From Bacteroidales bacterium (GTDB taxonomy: Bacteria; Bacteroidota; Bacteroidia; Bacteroidales; FEN-979), in contig JADHVQ010000007.1 of assembly GCA_016783905.1 (NCBI GenBank), positions 1 through 48,027 on the forward strand: a DNA stretch of 48,027 nucleotides, written 5' to 3'. Position numbers and translations under genes: made by a program. The notes beneath the pieces were generated by a model, which had not been told where the DNA came from, made no database searches, and worked only from the letters and a program-made list of their open reading frames with translations. Below, one piece after another: positions 7,406-16,289 of this stretch. Numbering within the stretch: position 1 is the first letter of the stretch; the number at the start of each line of letters is the position of its first letter.

Positions 7406-9145
7406 ATGGAAAATATTGATCAGAACGTTTTAAAACGTGCACAGGCCTGGCTGGATGGGAATTTTGATGAAGAGACCAAGGCACAGGTAAAAAAACTAGT
7501 GATGGAGGATCCGGTTACGTTAACGGATGCTTTTTATCGCGACCTGGAATTTGGAACCGGTGGTTTGCGTGGGATCATGGGTGTTGGGACAAACCGGATG
7601 AATAAATATACGGTTGGGATGGCCACGCAAGGGCTGGCTAATTACCTCAAAAAGATGTTTCCGGAAATAGCTCCGATCAGCATGGCTATCTCTCATGACA
7701 GCCGGAATAACAGTCGTTATTTCGCACAAATTTCCGCGGAAGTGCTGGCGGCAAATGGATTCAAGGTCTTTCTTTTTGATGACCTGCGTCCCACCCCTGA
7801 GCTATCCTTTGCCATCCGCTACCTTGGGTGTCAGAGTGGAATCATGCTGACTGCATCCCACAATCCCAAGGAGTATAACGGATACAAAGCCTACTGGGAT
7901 GACGGTGCCCAAATGATTGCCCCTCATGATAAGAATGTGATCAAGGAGGTTCAAAAAATCACATCGGTCGACCAGGTAAAATGGCGCAGCAATCCTGAAC
8001 TGATCATTCCCATAGGAAAAGAGATTGACGAAGCCTATCTCGGACAGGTTCTTACACTCCGACTTTCCCCGGAATCCATTGCCCGACAAAAAGATCTGAA
8101 GATTGTATACACCCCGTTGCATGGCACAGGTCGGACGATGATTCCTGAGATCCTCAAACGATTTGGCTTCACCAACGTGATCGTGGTTGAAGAACAGGCA
8201 TCTGCCGACGGGAATTTTCCTACTGTCCACTCCCCTAATCCGGAAGAGCATGAAGCCTTGAACATGGCCATCCAAAGAGCTGAAAAGGAAGACGCAGACC
8301 TGGTGATGGCCACCGATCCGGATGCCGATCGGGTTGGGATAGCGGTGAAAGATCCTTCAGGCAAATTTATATTACTGAATGGCAATCAAACAGCCGCATT
8401 GCTCTTCTACTATATTCTGAACCGCTGGAAGGAACTAGGCCGCTACTCCGGGAAGGAATATATAATAAAAACCATTGTGACTACGGAACTGCTCCGCGAT
8501 ATCGCGCAGTCATTCAGCCTGGAATACATCGATGTGCTTACAGGATTCAAATATATCGCCGACATCATCAGACAACAGGAAGGATTGAAAACGTTTATTG
8601 TTGGTGGGGAGGAGAGTTATGGATATCTTGTGGGTGACTTCGTCAGGGATAAAGACGCCGTGAGTGCCTGCGCCATGATTGCGGAAACCGCAGCCTGGGT
8701 AGCTGACCAGGGGAAAACATTGTTTGACCTGCTCATCGAGATCTACATGACTTACTCATTCTACAAAGAGAGTTTGCTTTCTGTGACGAAGAAAGGAAAA
8801 GCAGGTGCTGAAGAGATCCAGCAAATGATGGTCAATTACAGGAAGCATCCAATGAAATCCATCAACAATATCAAGGTCACCGCCATCAAAGATTACCTTA
8901 CACTGGAGGAGAAAAACCTTGAAACAGGGACCACTACCCCTATCCTTCTTCCCGCATCCAATGTGCTGCAATTCATTTTGGAAGATGGAAGTGTGATCAG
9001 CGTCCGGCCTTCAGGAACAGAACCCAAAATCAAATACTATTTCGGGGTGAGAGAGCCTCTCAAGGAGAAAGGTGATTTCGACCGGATTAACAGCTATCTG
9101 GATGATAAGATTGTAGGCATCATCCTTGCCATGAAGCTGAGATAG
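7406..9145 (+). CDS. Phospho-sugar mutase (phosphoglucomutase/phosphomannomutase family)
   Basis: This 579-aa alpha-D-phosphohexomutase interconverts glucose-1-phosphate and glucose-6-phosphate or the mannose equivalents. FGTGGLRGIMG is near the N-terminus, and TASHNPKEYNGYK holds the catalytic phosphoserine near residue 149. ATDPDADRVGI is the Mg2+ loop, GGEESYGYLVGD the sugar-binding loop and RPSGTEPKIKYYF the phosphate-binding loop. All four domains are present. It supplies glucose-1-phosphate upstream of UDP-glucose, matching the nucleotide-sugar genes just before it. Its stop codon abuts the ATG of the outer-membrane protein gene with no spacer. Confidence 0.92.
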   Translation: MENIDQNVLKRAQAWLDGNFDEETKAQVKKLVMEDPVTLTDAFYRDLEFGTGGLRGIMGVGTNRMNKYTVGMATQGLANYLKKMFPEIAPISMAISHDSRNNSRYFAQISAEVLAANGFKVFLFDDLRPTPELSFAIRYLGCQSGIMLTASHNPKEYNGYKAYWDDGAQMIAPHDKNVIKEVQKITSVDQVKWRSNPELIIPIGKEIDEAYLGQVLTLRLSPESIARQKDLKIVYTPLHGTGRTMIPEILKRFGFTNVIVVEEQASADGNFPTVHSPNPEEHEALNMAIQRAEKEDADLVMATDPDADRVGIAVKDPSGKFILLNGNQTAALLFYYILNRWKELGRYSGKEYIIKTIVTTELLRDIAQSFSLEYIDVLTGFKYIADIIRQQEGLKTFIVGGEESYGYLVGDFVRDKDAVSACAMIAETAAWVADQGKTLFDLLIEIYMTYSFYKESLLSVTKKGKAGAEEIQQMMVNYRKHPMKSINNIKVTAIKDYLTLEEKNLETGTTTPILLPASNVLQFILEDGSVISVRPSGTEPKIKYYFGVREPLKEKGDFDRINSYLDDKIVGIILAMKLR

Positions 9146-11137
9146 ATGTTGAAAAAATCACCTATTTGTCCACTTTTCCTGTATCTTTTTTTATGCAGTT
9201 TTCCCATCCTGGTTTTTGGCCAAAAAGGTCAGCCTGACAAAGAAATACCGAAAGATATTCTTAAATATGATACGATCTCCTTTCCTGCGGGTATCTATTT
9301 TATCAGTCCTACCGACTATTATTTCTTCCCGAAAGATACAACCATCGTGATTACCTCATTTCGAAAAATCCGTTCCGAAGAGGCCAATGAGTTGCGTTCG
9401 CAAACACTTTACGATACGATCTTCAGGAAATTTGCCAAAAGCAAGCTTTCCAAACTCCTGTACAACCTTGCTTTTGTATCGCCAAATGTCAGTTCATTAC
9501 CAGATACTATTCAGACCCAAAAAATAGAGGTCCCTTTTCTCCCTTACCAGGGTATGTATATTCGGGAAGTCCACATCAAATCCCTGGACCCATTCGGAGC
9601 TACCATTTTCGATACCACAGGTCAGGCACAAACCGTTTTGGGCAGGTTTGGCAATCAGTTCCACATCAACACGCACGTCAGGGTTATCCAAAACCAGTTA
9701 ATGTTCAGGAAAGGTCAGCGGTTAAATGCGGAAAAGATTGCCGATAACATGCGGTTACTCCAAGAGCTTCCCTACATTGACGATGCCCGGATTGTCGTTA
9801 CCGAGATTGCACCCGGAAGCGATACCGTCGATGTAACGGTGATCACCAAAGACAATTGGTCGATCGGGGCCACGGTCGCGATCGTCGAACTGACAAGTTA
9901 TCGCGGAAGTCTTTATGATGCCAACTTCCTGGGCAGTGGCGATCGTTTATCTGTATTCTGGTCGATGAACAATAGTAGGGCGCCATTTTTCCGCTTTGAC
10001 GGGTTGTCCTATAACTTCACCAATATCAGTGGTTCATTTATTGACGGAATCATCTCGCTAACCCAGGATGACGATGGGAATCAAACCCTCTATACCGGCC
10101 TTTCCAGACCGTTTTTTAGCTATTCAACCAGACTGGCAGGAGGATTAAATTTCACCCTTGCGAAAACAGTGGTACCGTTGAGCGATACCTTGACCCAGGT
10201 AGCCTCTTACCACCAGGAAGGAGCCTGGCTGGGAATTTCCTCTCCACTGAACAGCTCGACTCCTGCTACGCGATTTGTAGTGGCGCAAAGTGTGCAGGTT
10301 CGTCGTTACTTAAGTCGCCCTGAGGTGACAATTGATTCAAACATCGGATATTACAACTCGACAACCATCCTGACTGGTTTGCAGATTTCTAAAAACAAGT
10401 ATTACAATACTGATTACATTCTGCAATTTGGTAAAATGGAGTCTTTCCCGTATGGATTTCTGGGTCAACTTACTGCCGGGCCTTCAATAACAGATTTTTA
10501 TACCCGTTTTTACATGAATGCAGGAGCATCAGGAGGGAATTTTATTAACAAATTCGGATACCTTTATGGCAGCATCAACCTGGGTGGATACCTCAACCGT
10601 GATGCTTTTGAAGATGGTCTGCTTAAATGCGAAGCGCAATATATGAGTTACCTCTATCATTCCAGATCCAAGCGGTTTAAATTCAGGTCCTACGTTTCCT
10701 TCCAGTTTAACTGCCAGTTCAACGAACGGGAGAATAACCGGGATTTCTATGACCTGGCAGACGAAGCGAGGATCAGATCGGTAACAACCGACTCCCTGTT
10801 AACCGGGAACAAAGTTGCTTTTCTCTCATTCTCAACTGTAGCATATGCGCCGTGGTATTTCTATGGATTTCGTTTTGCCCTTCAAGGGACTGTATGGGGT
10901 GGATTGTCAGCTCCGAAAGAGAGGTCGCTGTTGGATTCACCCTTCATGACCGGAATTGGGGTTGGTCTGCTGTTTAAAAACGACAACCTGATTTTTCCCA
11001 CCATCATGATCTCTTGTTTTGTCTACCCCACTACTCCAGGCGTTCCGTTCATTCAGTTTGACATGTTCGAGACCAGCAGTTATGATTTCAGGGATTTCAG
11101 CCCTACGGCACCATACGTTCAAACAATGAGAAATTAA
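9146..11137 (+). CDS. BamA/Omp85-like outer-membrane protein with POTRA domain
   Basis: This 663-aa protein has an N-terminal signal peptide (hydrophobic core CPLFLYLFLCSFPILVFG). Residues roughly 130-235 look like a POTRA domain: IREVHIKSL, then GQRLNAEKIADNMRLLQELPYIDDA and a final strand VDVTVITKDNWSIG. The remaining ~400 residues alternate aromatic and polar residues with Gly/Asn-rich turns, as in an outer-membrane beta-barrel. This resembles the single-POTRA BamA/TamA/TpsB superfamily. The substrate is unknown. The start abuts the mutase stop (TAG then ATG), suggesting co-translation. Confidence 0.75.
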   Translation: MLKKSPICPLFLYLFLCSFPILVFGQKGQPDKEIPKDILKYDTISFPAGIYFISPTDYYFFPKDTTIVITSFRKIRSEEANELRSQTLYDTIFRKFAKSKLSKLLYNLAFVSPNVSSLPDTIQTQKIEVPFLPYQGMYIREVHIKSLDPFGATIFDTTGQAQTVLGRFGNQFHINTHVRVIQNQLMFRKGQRLNAEKIADNMRLLQELPYIDDARIVVTEIAPGSDTVDVTVITKDNWSIGATVAIVELTSYRGSLYDANFLGSGDRLSVFWSMNNSRAPFFRFDGLSYNFTNISGSFIDGIISLTQDDDGNQTLYTGLSRPFFSYSTRLAGGLNFTLAKTVVPLSDTLTQVASYHQEGAWLGISSPLNSSTPATRFVVAQSVQVRRYLSRPEVTIDSNIGYYNSTTILTGLQISKNKYYNTDYILQFGKMESFPYGFLGQLTAGPSITDFYTRFYMNAGASGGNFINKFGYLYGSINLGGYLNRDAFEDGLLKCEAQYMSYLYHSRSKRFKFRSYVSFQFNCQFNERENNRDFYDLADEARIRSVTTDSLLTGNKVAFLSFSTVAYAPWYFYGFRFALQGTVWGGLSAPKERSLLDSPFMTGIGVGLLFKNDNLIFPTIMISCFVYPTTPGVPFIQFDMFETSSYDFRDFSPTAPYVQTMRN

Positions 11138-11142
11138 AGCTC

Positions 11143-11150
11143 TATATTTG
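11143..11150 (+). promoter_or_regulatory. -7 promoter box TATATTTG
   Basis: This exact TAnnTTTG match starts six bases after the barrel protein stop codon and 16 bp before the DUF5063 gene ATG. No clear -33 TTG is visible. Confidence 0.55.
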
Positions 11151-11166
11151 CTAAAACCTTTGGTTC

Positions 11167-11733
11167 ATGGAATTCGAGTCTGCTGGTAGAGAAGCCGTAA
11201 TACAATCCAGGCAGGTATTGGAGATGCTGACCGTTGCCAACGATTTCACCCTCTTTATCGAGAAAGCAGAAGAGTATACCCGCGAACAGACCCTGGTTTA
11301 CCTGCAGCGGGTGTTTCCCGTCATCTATCTCAAAGCCTCCCTGTTGCCGGAAATTAAGGTAACCGATGAAGATGCGATTGAACATTACGTGACAGAAGAG
11401 CAATGGGAAACGATATTTAATACCATCAGGCAGAAACTGGGCCAGGAGGATCTCTACTATTTCATAGATTTACACGAGAAAACGCAGCAAGACGCTATCC
11501 TGGCCAGCATCGCCGAGAACATCACTGACATCTACCAGGATCTGAAGGATTTTATGCTCCTCATTCAAAAACCCCAGCTCACCTTCCAGGAGAATGCCGT
11601 AAGAGAGTGTCGTCAATTATTTCAAACACATTTTGGTTACAAGCTTGCGAACTGCCATACCGCCATTCATTACCTGCTTTTCCAGGAAGGAAATTCCGGA
11701 GGAGTTGCATCTGATTATCTTGATATTCTTTGA
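11167..11733 (+). CDS. DUF5063-family protein
   Basis: This 188-aa, acidic, mostly helical protein has no signal peptide or membrane segment. Sequence such as EMLTVANDFTLFIEKAEEYT, YLKASLLPE and YVTEEQWETI recalls the DUF5063 family that is widespread in Bacteroidota; the function is unknown. It has its own promoter-like TATATTTG box and is followed, behind a second such box, by an HPt protein. The family call rests on remembered sequence pattern only. Confidence 0.65.
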   Translation: MEFESAGREAVIQSRQVLEMLTVANDFTLFIEKAEEYTREQTLVYLQRVFPVIYLKASLLPEIKVTDEDAIEHYVTEEQWETIFNTIRQKLGQEDLYYFIDLHEKTQQDAILASIAENITDIYQDLKDFMLLIQKPQLTFQENAVRECRQLFQTHFGYKLANCHTAIHYLLFQEGNSGGVASDYLDIL

Positions 11734-11739
11734 AATGAT

Positions 11740-11747
11740 TATATTTG
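11740..11747 (+). promoter_or_regulatory. -7 promoter box TATATTTG upstream of the HPt gene
   Basis: This exact match to TAnnTTTG has a TTG 17 bp upstream (11720-11722). It lies 19 bp before the HPt protein ATG, so that gene is probably transcribed independently. Confidence 0.55.
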
Positions 11748-11766
11748 TATCCTCAAAACCGAGAAA

Positions 11767-12108
11767 ATGATCGATCGCGAAAGATTCAGAGAGAACTTTA
11801 TTTACCTTGATAAAGAGGTTGTTATAGAAATCATCGATATATTTCTAAGCGAATACGTTGAGCGTCTCTCTGCCATTCAGAAAAACATAACTGAACAGGA
11901 TTTTACAAGATTAAAATTCAATGCGCATAGCCTGAAAGGAGTGATCGCTAATTTCATGGACCCGGTTTCTATCGAACTTTCCCGCAAGCTGGATGAGCAT
12001 GCCAAGAATGAAACCAGCAAAGGACTTCAGGAATTATATAATAATCTGAAACGGGAAACAGAGTCCCTTGCCAAGGAATTACAGGAAATAAAAGCAGATT
12101 TTACCTGA
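11767..12108 (+). CDS. HPt (histidine phosphotransfer) domain protein
   Basis: This 113-aa single-domain helical protein has the HPt signature NAHSLKGVIANF, where the His accepts phosphate. It probably relays phosphate between a hybrid histidine kinase and a response regulator, but neither partner is adjacent. The protein is soluble. Its TGA stop (12106-12108) overlaps the stop of the convergent TPR lipoprotein gene (12101-12103), leaving no room for a terminator between them. Confidence 0.85.
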   Translation: MIDRERFRENFIYLDKEVVIEIIDIFLSEYVERLSAIQKNITEQDFTRLKFNAHSLKGVIANFMDPVSIELSRKLDEHAKNETSKGLQELYNNLKRETESLAKELQEIKADFT

Positions 12109-13126
12109 CATAACCGGCTTGATCCAACCGGTTTAAACCCGCTATCGCACGTGGATTGTTTACATCCAGCTTCAAGGTAGTTTTATAGTCATCGTAAGCC
12201 AGATCAGGCTGCCCGTTCAATTCATATGCATAGCCTCTGTTGAAAAACGCATCAGCATAGCCTGAATCGATGCGGATTGCTTCCGTAAAAGCGTCTATCG
12301 CCATTGGAAAATCAGTCAGGTAAACCAGGTAAATGTACCCCTTATTATAAGGTGCATTGCGAAATCCTGGGGATGTGGTATACAGTCTTTGATAGGTTTG
12401 TAATGCATTTTCAAACTGCTCAGTATTCTGATAATACATGCCAAGCAGATACAGGGCTTCTTTGTTATCAGGCCGAACGCGGAGTGCATTGATAAAATAC
12501 CCTTCTGCCAGCGGATCGTTTCGGAGAGAAAATAGCCCTCCCAGCTGCATGTAGGCATCGTAGAATTGCTGATCCTGATCAACAGCTTTCATCAAGTCTC
12601 CGACAGCCCTTGCGGTGTCACCAGTCTCCAGGTTGGCAATCGCCCGTAGGAAGTAAGCCCGGGGATTGTAATCATCCCGGGCGATCAGTTCATTGATCAC
12701 CCGGAAGGTTTCGGTGTAGTTGTGCAAAATAATGTATAGTTTAGCCAGTTTTAGCCGGGCTTCCTGGCTATCTGGATCCAATGCAGAAGCCCGGTTCAGG
12801 GCTGTCAGACAATTTTCCGTATGTCCCATCAGCAACTGAATATCCGAAAGGGTAATGTAATAATCCGGATTTTTGTCATTTAGCGAGATCGCTTTATTGA
12901 TATCCTTCAGGGCCCTGTTAAACTCAAGTTCAAGTAAAAAAAGGTTCGCTCGCTCATTGTACAAATCAGGATTTCGGTCATCATCTGCAATGGCCTGGTT
13001 TAGCTCCTCCATGTAGAATCCTGTTGAATCAACCGATGAGACTTCTTCAGAAGCAGGTTGCACGGGGCCACATCCTGTGAAAAAGATGACCAGGAGCAGA
13101 AAAAAACCTGAACAGCTGCTTCTCAT
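12101..13126 (-). CDS. TPR-repeat lipoprotein
   Basis: This 341-aa protein has a lipoprotein signal peptide with lipobox FFTGC, so it is probably anchored in the membrane by a lipidated Cys near residue 19. The rest is about eight tetratricopeptide repeats (for example NPDYYITLSDIQLLMGHTEN and YADAFFNRGYAYELNGQPDL), a scaffold for protein contacts. It starts one base after the recA stop codon, so it shares the recA transcript. This is an unexplained partnership between a surface lipoprotein and recombination. The specific function is unknown. Confidence 0.85.
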   Translation of the reverse strand: MRSSCSGFFLLLVIFFTGCGPVQPASEEVSSVDSTGFYMEELNQAIADDDRNPDLYNERANLFLLELEFNRALKDINKAISLNDKNPDYYITLSDIQLLMGHTENCLTALNRASALDPDSQEARLKLAKLYIILHNYTETFRVINELIARDDYNPRAYFLRAIANLETGDTARAVGDLMKAVDQDQQFYDAYMQLGGLFSLRNDPLAEGYFINALRVRPDNKEALYLLGMYYQNTEQFENALQTYQRLYTTSPGFRNAPYNKGYIYLVYLTDFPMAIDAFTEAIRIDSGYADAFFNRGYAYELNGQPDLAYDDYKTTLKLDVNNPRAIAGLNRLDQAGYVR

Positions 13127-13127
13127 A

Positions 13128-14138
13128 TTACTTCGGTTCTTTCAGCGCATCCATGATCTTGTTCTCCAGTTCATCGGCAAGCTCGGGATTATCTGTCAGG
13201 ATCTTCTTAACGGCATCTCTCCCCTGCCCCAATTTGGTATCCCCGTAACTAAACCAGGAGCCGCTCTTTTTAATGATGTTTAAATCAGTTGCCAGATCGA
13301 GGATCTCAAAGGTACGCGAGATCCCTTCTCCGAACATAATGTCAAACTCAGCTTTCCGGAATGGAGGAGCAACTTTGTTTTTCACCACCTTGACCTTCAC
13401 CCGGTTACCTATTGCTTCTTCCCCCTCCTTGATCTGGGACAGTCGTCGGATATCCAGCCTGACCGAAGCATAGAACTTCAGGGCATTCCCCCCGGTAGTG
13501 GTTTCGGGATTACCAAATATAATGCCGATTTTCTCTCTGAGCTGGTTGATAAAAATACAGCATGTAGCGGTTTTGGAGATGGTGGAAGTCAGTTTTCGCA
13601 GAGCCTGAGACATCAACCTGGCCTGTAGTCCCATCTTGGAGTCGCCCATTTCACCTTCGATCTCGCTCTTTGGTGTAAGTGCTGCCACCGAGTCAATCAC
13701 CAGGATATCGATAGCCCCGGAGCGGATCAGATTTTCGGTAATCTCCAGGGCCTGCTCTCCGTTATCCGGTTGTGAGACCAGCAGGTTCTCCACATCCACA
13801 CCGAGCTTCTGGGCGTAAAACCGGTCAAATGCATGCTCAGCATCAATGAAAGCGGCAATACCGCCTGCTTTCTGGGCTTCAGCGATTGCATGAAGGGCCA
13901 GCGTGGTTTTGCCCGACGATTCAGGACCATAGATCTCGATCACCCTACCACGGGGAAGTCCACCTATTCCCAGGGCTGCATCCAGCCCAATAGAGCCTGT
14001 TTTGATCACCTCTACCTTTTCCACGGGTGAGTCCCCCAACTTCATGACCGTACCTCTGCCATAAGTCTTCTCCAGCTTATCCAACGTCAGTTGGAGCGCT
14101 TTCATCTTCTCTTTGTTTTCCTCAGGATCTTTTACCAT
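13128..14138 (-). CDS. recA: Recombinase RecA
   Basis: This 336-aa DNA strand-exchange ATPase is also the coprotease that triggers self-cleavage of LexA/UmuD-type proteins. Walker A is [20 protein letters not shown] contains the Walker B strand, [10 protein letters not shown] and [17 protein letters not shown] are RecA signatures, and the C-terminal domain is short but acidic. A strong Shine-Dalgarno (AAGGAG) precedes ATG. It lies downstream of nth on the same strand and immediately upstream of a TPR lipoprotein gene. It could regulate the S24 repressor at 3251. Confidence 0.97.
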   Translation of the reverse strand: MVKDPEENKEKMKALQLTLDKLEKTYGRGTVMKLGDSPVEKVEVIKTGSIGLDAALGIGGLPRGRVIEIYGPESSGKTTLALHAIAEAQKAGGIAAFIDAEHAFDRFYAQKLGVDVENLLVSQPDNGEQALEITENLIRSGAIDILVIDSVAALTPKSEIEGEMGDSKMGLQARLMSQALRKLTSTISKTATCCIFINQLREKIGIIFGNPETTTGGNALKFYASVRLDIRRLSQIKEGEEAIGNRVKVKVVKNKVAPPFRKAEFDIMFGEGISRTFEILDLATDLNIIKKSGSWFSYGDTKLGQGRDAVKKILTDNPELADELENKIMDALKEPK

Positions 14139-14290
14139 TTTTTTCTCCTTTTTTGATTTTCTTCTCTTAATCCGGAATTAGGTCAAAAGGTAATACATAT
14201 TTTTCAATAAATTTTTGATGAGATGCTCGATTATCGAATTCAAAAATATAAAATTCTGCTGTGGGGCTAAGATTTTCAGGGAAGGAGTTA

Positions 14291-14941
14291 TCAACAACCT
14301 CCGGCATGCTCTCTTTGATAATAGCGGCAAAGCCCGGTGACTCCGCATTCGTTGCACTTTGGTTTCCTGGCATTGCATACATAGCGGCCATGAAGGATTA
14401 ACCCGTGGTGTGCGAGCGGGATCAACGCTTCCGGAATGTATTTGATGAGCTGCATCTCTGTCTGGAACGGATTTTTAGCCCCGGTGGTCAATCCGATTCG
14501 TGCTGACACCCGGTGAACATGCGTATCTACGGCCATTGCTGGTTTGTTGAATAACACAGCAGCGAGTACATTGGCTGTTTTCCGGCCTACACCCGGTAAC
14601 TTGAGCAACTCTGAAACCTCCGAAGGCATTATACCGTTGAATTCGGCCAGCAGGATTTTGGCCATGCCGATGAGGTTTTTGGTCTTATTGTTGGGATAGG
14701 AACAGCTTTTGATCCGTTCAAAGACCTCCTCCGGCTGCGCTTCAGCCAACGAGGCAACCGTTGGAAATTGTTGAAAAAATACCGGGGTAATCATGTTGAC
14801 CCGTTTATCGGTGCATTGAGCCGAAAGGATCACCGCTACAATCAACTGATAGGGATCGGTGTAGTGCAATTCCGTCTCCGCATCCGGATTGTGCTCCTGA
14901 AAATACCGGATGACCTCCTCAAACCGCTCCTTTTTCGTCAT
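14291..14941 (-). CDS. nth: Endonuclease III (DNA glycosylase/AP lyase)
   Basis: This 216-aa base-excision repair enzyme removes oxidised pyrimidines. LPGVGRKTANVLA is the helix-hairpin-helix with the catalytic Lys, VDTHVHRVSARIGL holds the catalytic Asp, and four cysteines in C-x6-C-x2-C-x5-C spacing at the C-terminus bind a 4Fe-4S cluster. The length is standard. It is upstream of recA on the same strand with a 152-bp spacer in which I see no gene; the 14167-14391 ORF is an antiphase shadow of the nth 3' end. Confidence 0.95.
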   Translation of the reverse strand: MTKKERFEEVIRYFQEHNPDAETELHYTDPYQLIVAVILSAQCTDKRVNMITPVFFQQFPTVASLAEAQPEEVFERIKSCSYPNNKTKNLIGMAKILLAEFNGIMPSEVSELLKLPGVGRKTANVLAAVLFNKPAMAVDTHVHRVSARIGLTTGAKNPFQTEMQLIKYIPEALIPLAHHGLILHGRYVCNARKPKCNECGVTGLCRYYQREHAGGC

Positions 14942-14962
14942 CGTAAAATTTTCGTAAAATTA
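14941..14962. repeat. 11-bp direct repeat at the nth start
   Basis: TCGTAAAATTT is followed directly by TCGTAAAATTA. On the minus strand this gives taattttacg-aaaattttacg immediately before the nth ATG, an A/T-rich leader that may serve as its promoter or ribosome landing region. Confidence 0.5.
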
Positions 14963-14975
14963 GAACATTTCACTT

Positions 14976-15041
14976 TGCCACGTCGCTCCGCTCCTCGCAA
15001 TGACATTTTTCTATTTCGCTACCTCTACCTCACCTCACTAT
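14976..15041. repeat. Palindromic dispersed element followed by an AGGT-rich tract
   Basis: The segment at 14976-15004 (TGCCACGTCGCTCCGC then TCCTCGCAATGAC) is of the kind dispersed in many genomes, and a related copy is at 16312-16336. It is followed by TTTCGCTACCTC-TACCTCACCTCAC, whose complement GGTAGCGAAATA is shared with the mtaB/lgt spacer and the DinB tail tract. It precedes the promoter of the flavoprotein gene and produces a spurious N-terminal extension in the ORF track. Confidence 0.65.
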
Positions 15042-15045
15042 TTAT

Positions 15046-15053
15046 TACTTTTG
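15046..15053 (+). promoter_or_regulatory. -7 promoter box TACTTTTG of the flavoprotein gene
   Basis: This exact TAnnTTTG match ends 6 bp before the ATG at 15060. The expected transcription start coincides with the start codon, so the mRNA may be leaderless. This decides the start against the track start at 15000. Confidence 0.6.
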
Positions 15054-15059
15054 CCCCTG

Positions 15060-16289
15060 ATGCGCAGCCAGGAATTCGATATCGCCATCGTTGGAGCGGG
15101 ACCGGCCGGAACCACCCTGGCATTGAGTTTGGCCCCTACCGGAAAAAGTATCGTTGTAGTGGAGAAAGCACATTTTCCGCGTGAGGTTATCTGCGGGGAT
15201 GCATTAAGCGGTCAGGTCAACAACGTGCTCAAACGGATGCCTGACGGAATATACCAGGATTTTCTCCACACGGTCAAGAAGACCCCCTCCTGGGGGATCC
15301 GGTTTTTCTCTCCGGGACAAGATCCCCTCGATCTACCTTTTATCCTGACCCGCACCGAAGGCCAGGAGCCACCGGGGTATATCTGTCCGCGGGTAACATT
15401 CGATGATTTTCTTTTCCAGCGGTTGAAACGTTATTCCAATATTGTCATTCACGAAGGGGAAGCGGTTAAAACGCTGAATAGGTTCGAAGGCGGTATTGAA
15501 CTCTCGACAGATCATCGAACCATCCAGGCCAGGGTGATTGCCGGGGCCGACGGATTAAATTCGGTTGTTCGACAGACCTTCAGTGAACGACAGCTGGATA
15601 AATCCTATTTCTGCATGGCGACCCGGGCCTATTTTGAGGAAGTTACCGGATTCCATCCTGAAAACTTCATTGAACTTATCTTTCTCAAGGAACTGCTGCC
15701 CGGTTATTTCTGGATCTTTCCGGAAGTAAACGGAAGGGCCAACGTGGGTCTGGGCCTCCCCTTTAAAGATGTGATAGATAAACGGATCTGCCTCAAAGTG
15801 GTGATGGAGGAGATGATCCGGACTCATCCATTGATTGCCCCACGCTTCCGGAATGCTACCATGGTTACCAAACCCAAAGCCCGTGGACTGGCTCTCAGCC
15901 GCAACCTGAAAAACCTCTCAGGAGAGCGTTACCTCTTACTGGGAGATGCAGCCCTGCTGGTCGACCCTTTTACCGGTGAGGGAATTGGATTAGCCATGGC
16001 AAGCGCTGAGTCTGCTGCCGCGGTAATCAGAGAATCATTTGAATCCGGAGATTTTTCTGCTGCGACATTCAAGGCTTACGACAAGCGAATCGAACGGCGT
16101 ATGGGAATGGAACACTCCACCAGCGCTGCCATGCAGCGATTTGCCCGGTATCCCTGGTTGTTCGACAGGGTAGTCAGGAAAGCCAATAGAAACCAGGCCT
16201 TCAAAGAGCTCCTGGCCTCCACTTTCAACAATGACAATGTCCGTAAAAAGCTGGTAAATCCGCTGTTCTATGCGAGATTGCTGATATAA
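15060..16289 (+). CDS. Geranylgeranyl-reductase-family FAD-dependent oxidoreductase
   Basis: This 409-aa flavoprotein (from the revised start) has the FAD dinucleotide motif DIAIVGAGPAGTTLAL at its N-terminus. CGDALSGQ follows, then the second FAD motif LLLGDAALLVDPFTGEGIG about 280 residues further on. This arrangement is that of the geranylgeranyl reductase/digeranylgeranylglycerophospholipid reductase group, which saturates isoprenoid chains; a role on menaquinone or another polyprenyl lipid is inference. The start at 15060 is preferred because the promoter box ends at 15053 and residues 1-20 of the track ORF come from repeat sequence. Its TAA stop lies inside a TATAAGA heptad repeat. Confidence 0.85.
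   Translation: MRSQEFDIAIVGAGPAGTTLALSLAPTGKSIVVVEKAHFPREVICGDALSGQVNNVLKRMPDGIYQDFLHTVKKTPSWGIRFFSPGQDPLDLPFILTRTEGQEPPGYICPRVTFDDFLFQRLKRYSNIVIHEGEAVKTLNRFEGGIELSTDHRTIQARVIAGADGLNSVVRQTFSERQLDKSYFCMATRAYFEEVTGFHPENFIELIFLKELLPGYFWIFPEVNGRANVGLGLPFKDVIDKRICLKVVMEEMIRTHPLIAPRFRNATMVTKPKARGLALSRNLKNLSGERYLLLGDAALLVDPFTGEGIGLAMASAESAAAVIRESFESGDFSAATFKAYDKRIERRMGMEHSTSAAMQRFARYPWLFDRVVRKANRNQAFKELLASTFNNDNVRKKLVNPLFYARLLI

Noticed and set aside
14167-14391. 74-aa minus-strand ORF after nth
   Set aside because: Most of it overlaps nth in another frame; there is no recognisable domain or ribosome-binding site.
15000-15059. N-terminal extension of the flavoprotein ORF
   Set aside because: It is translated from dispersed repeat sequence and lies upstream of the TACTTTTG promoter box, so it is probably not transcribed with the gene.
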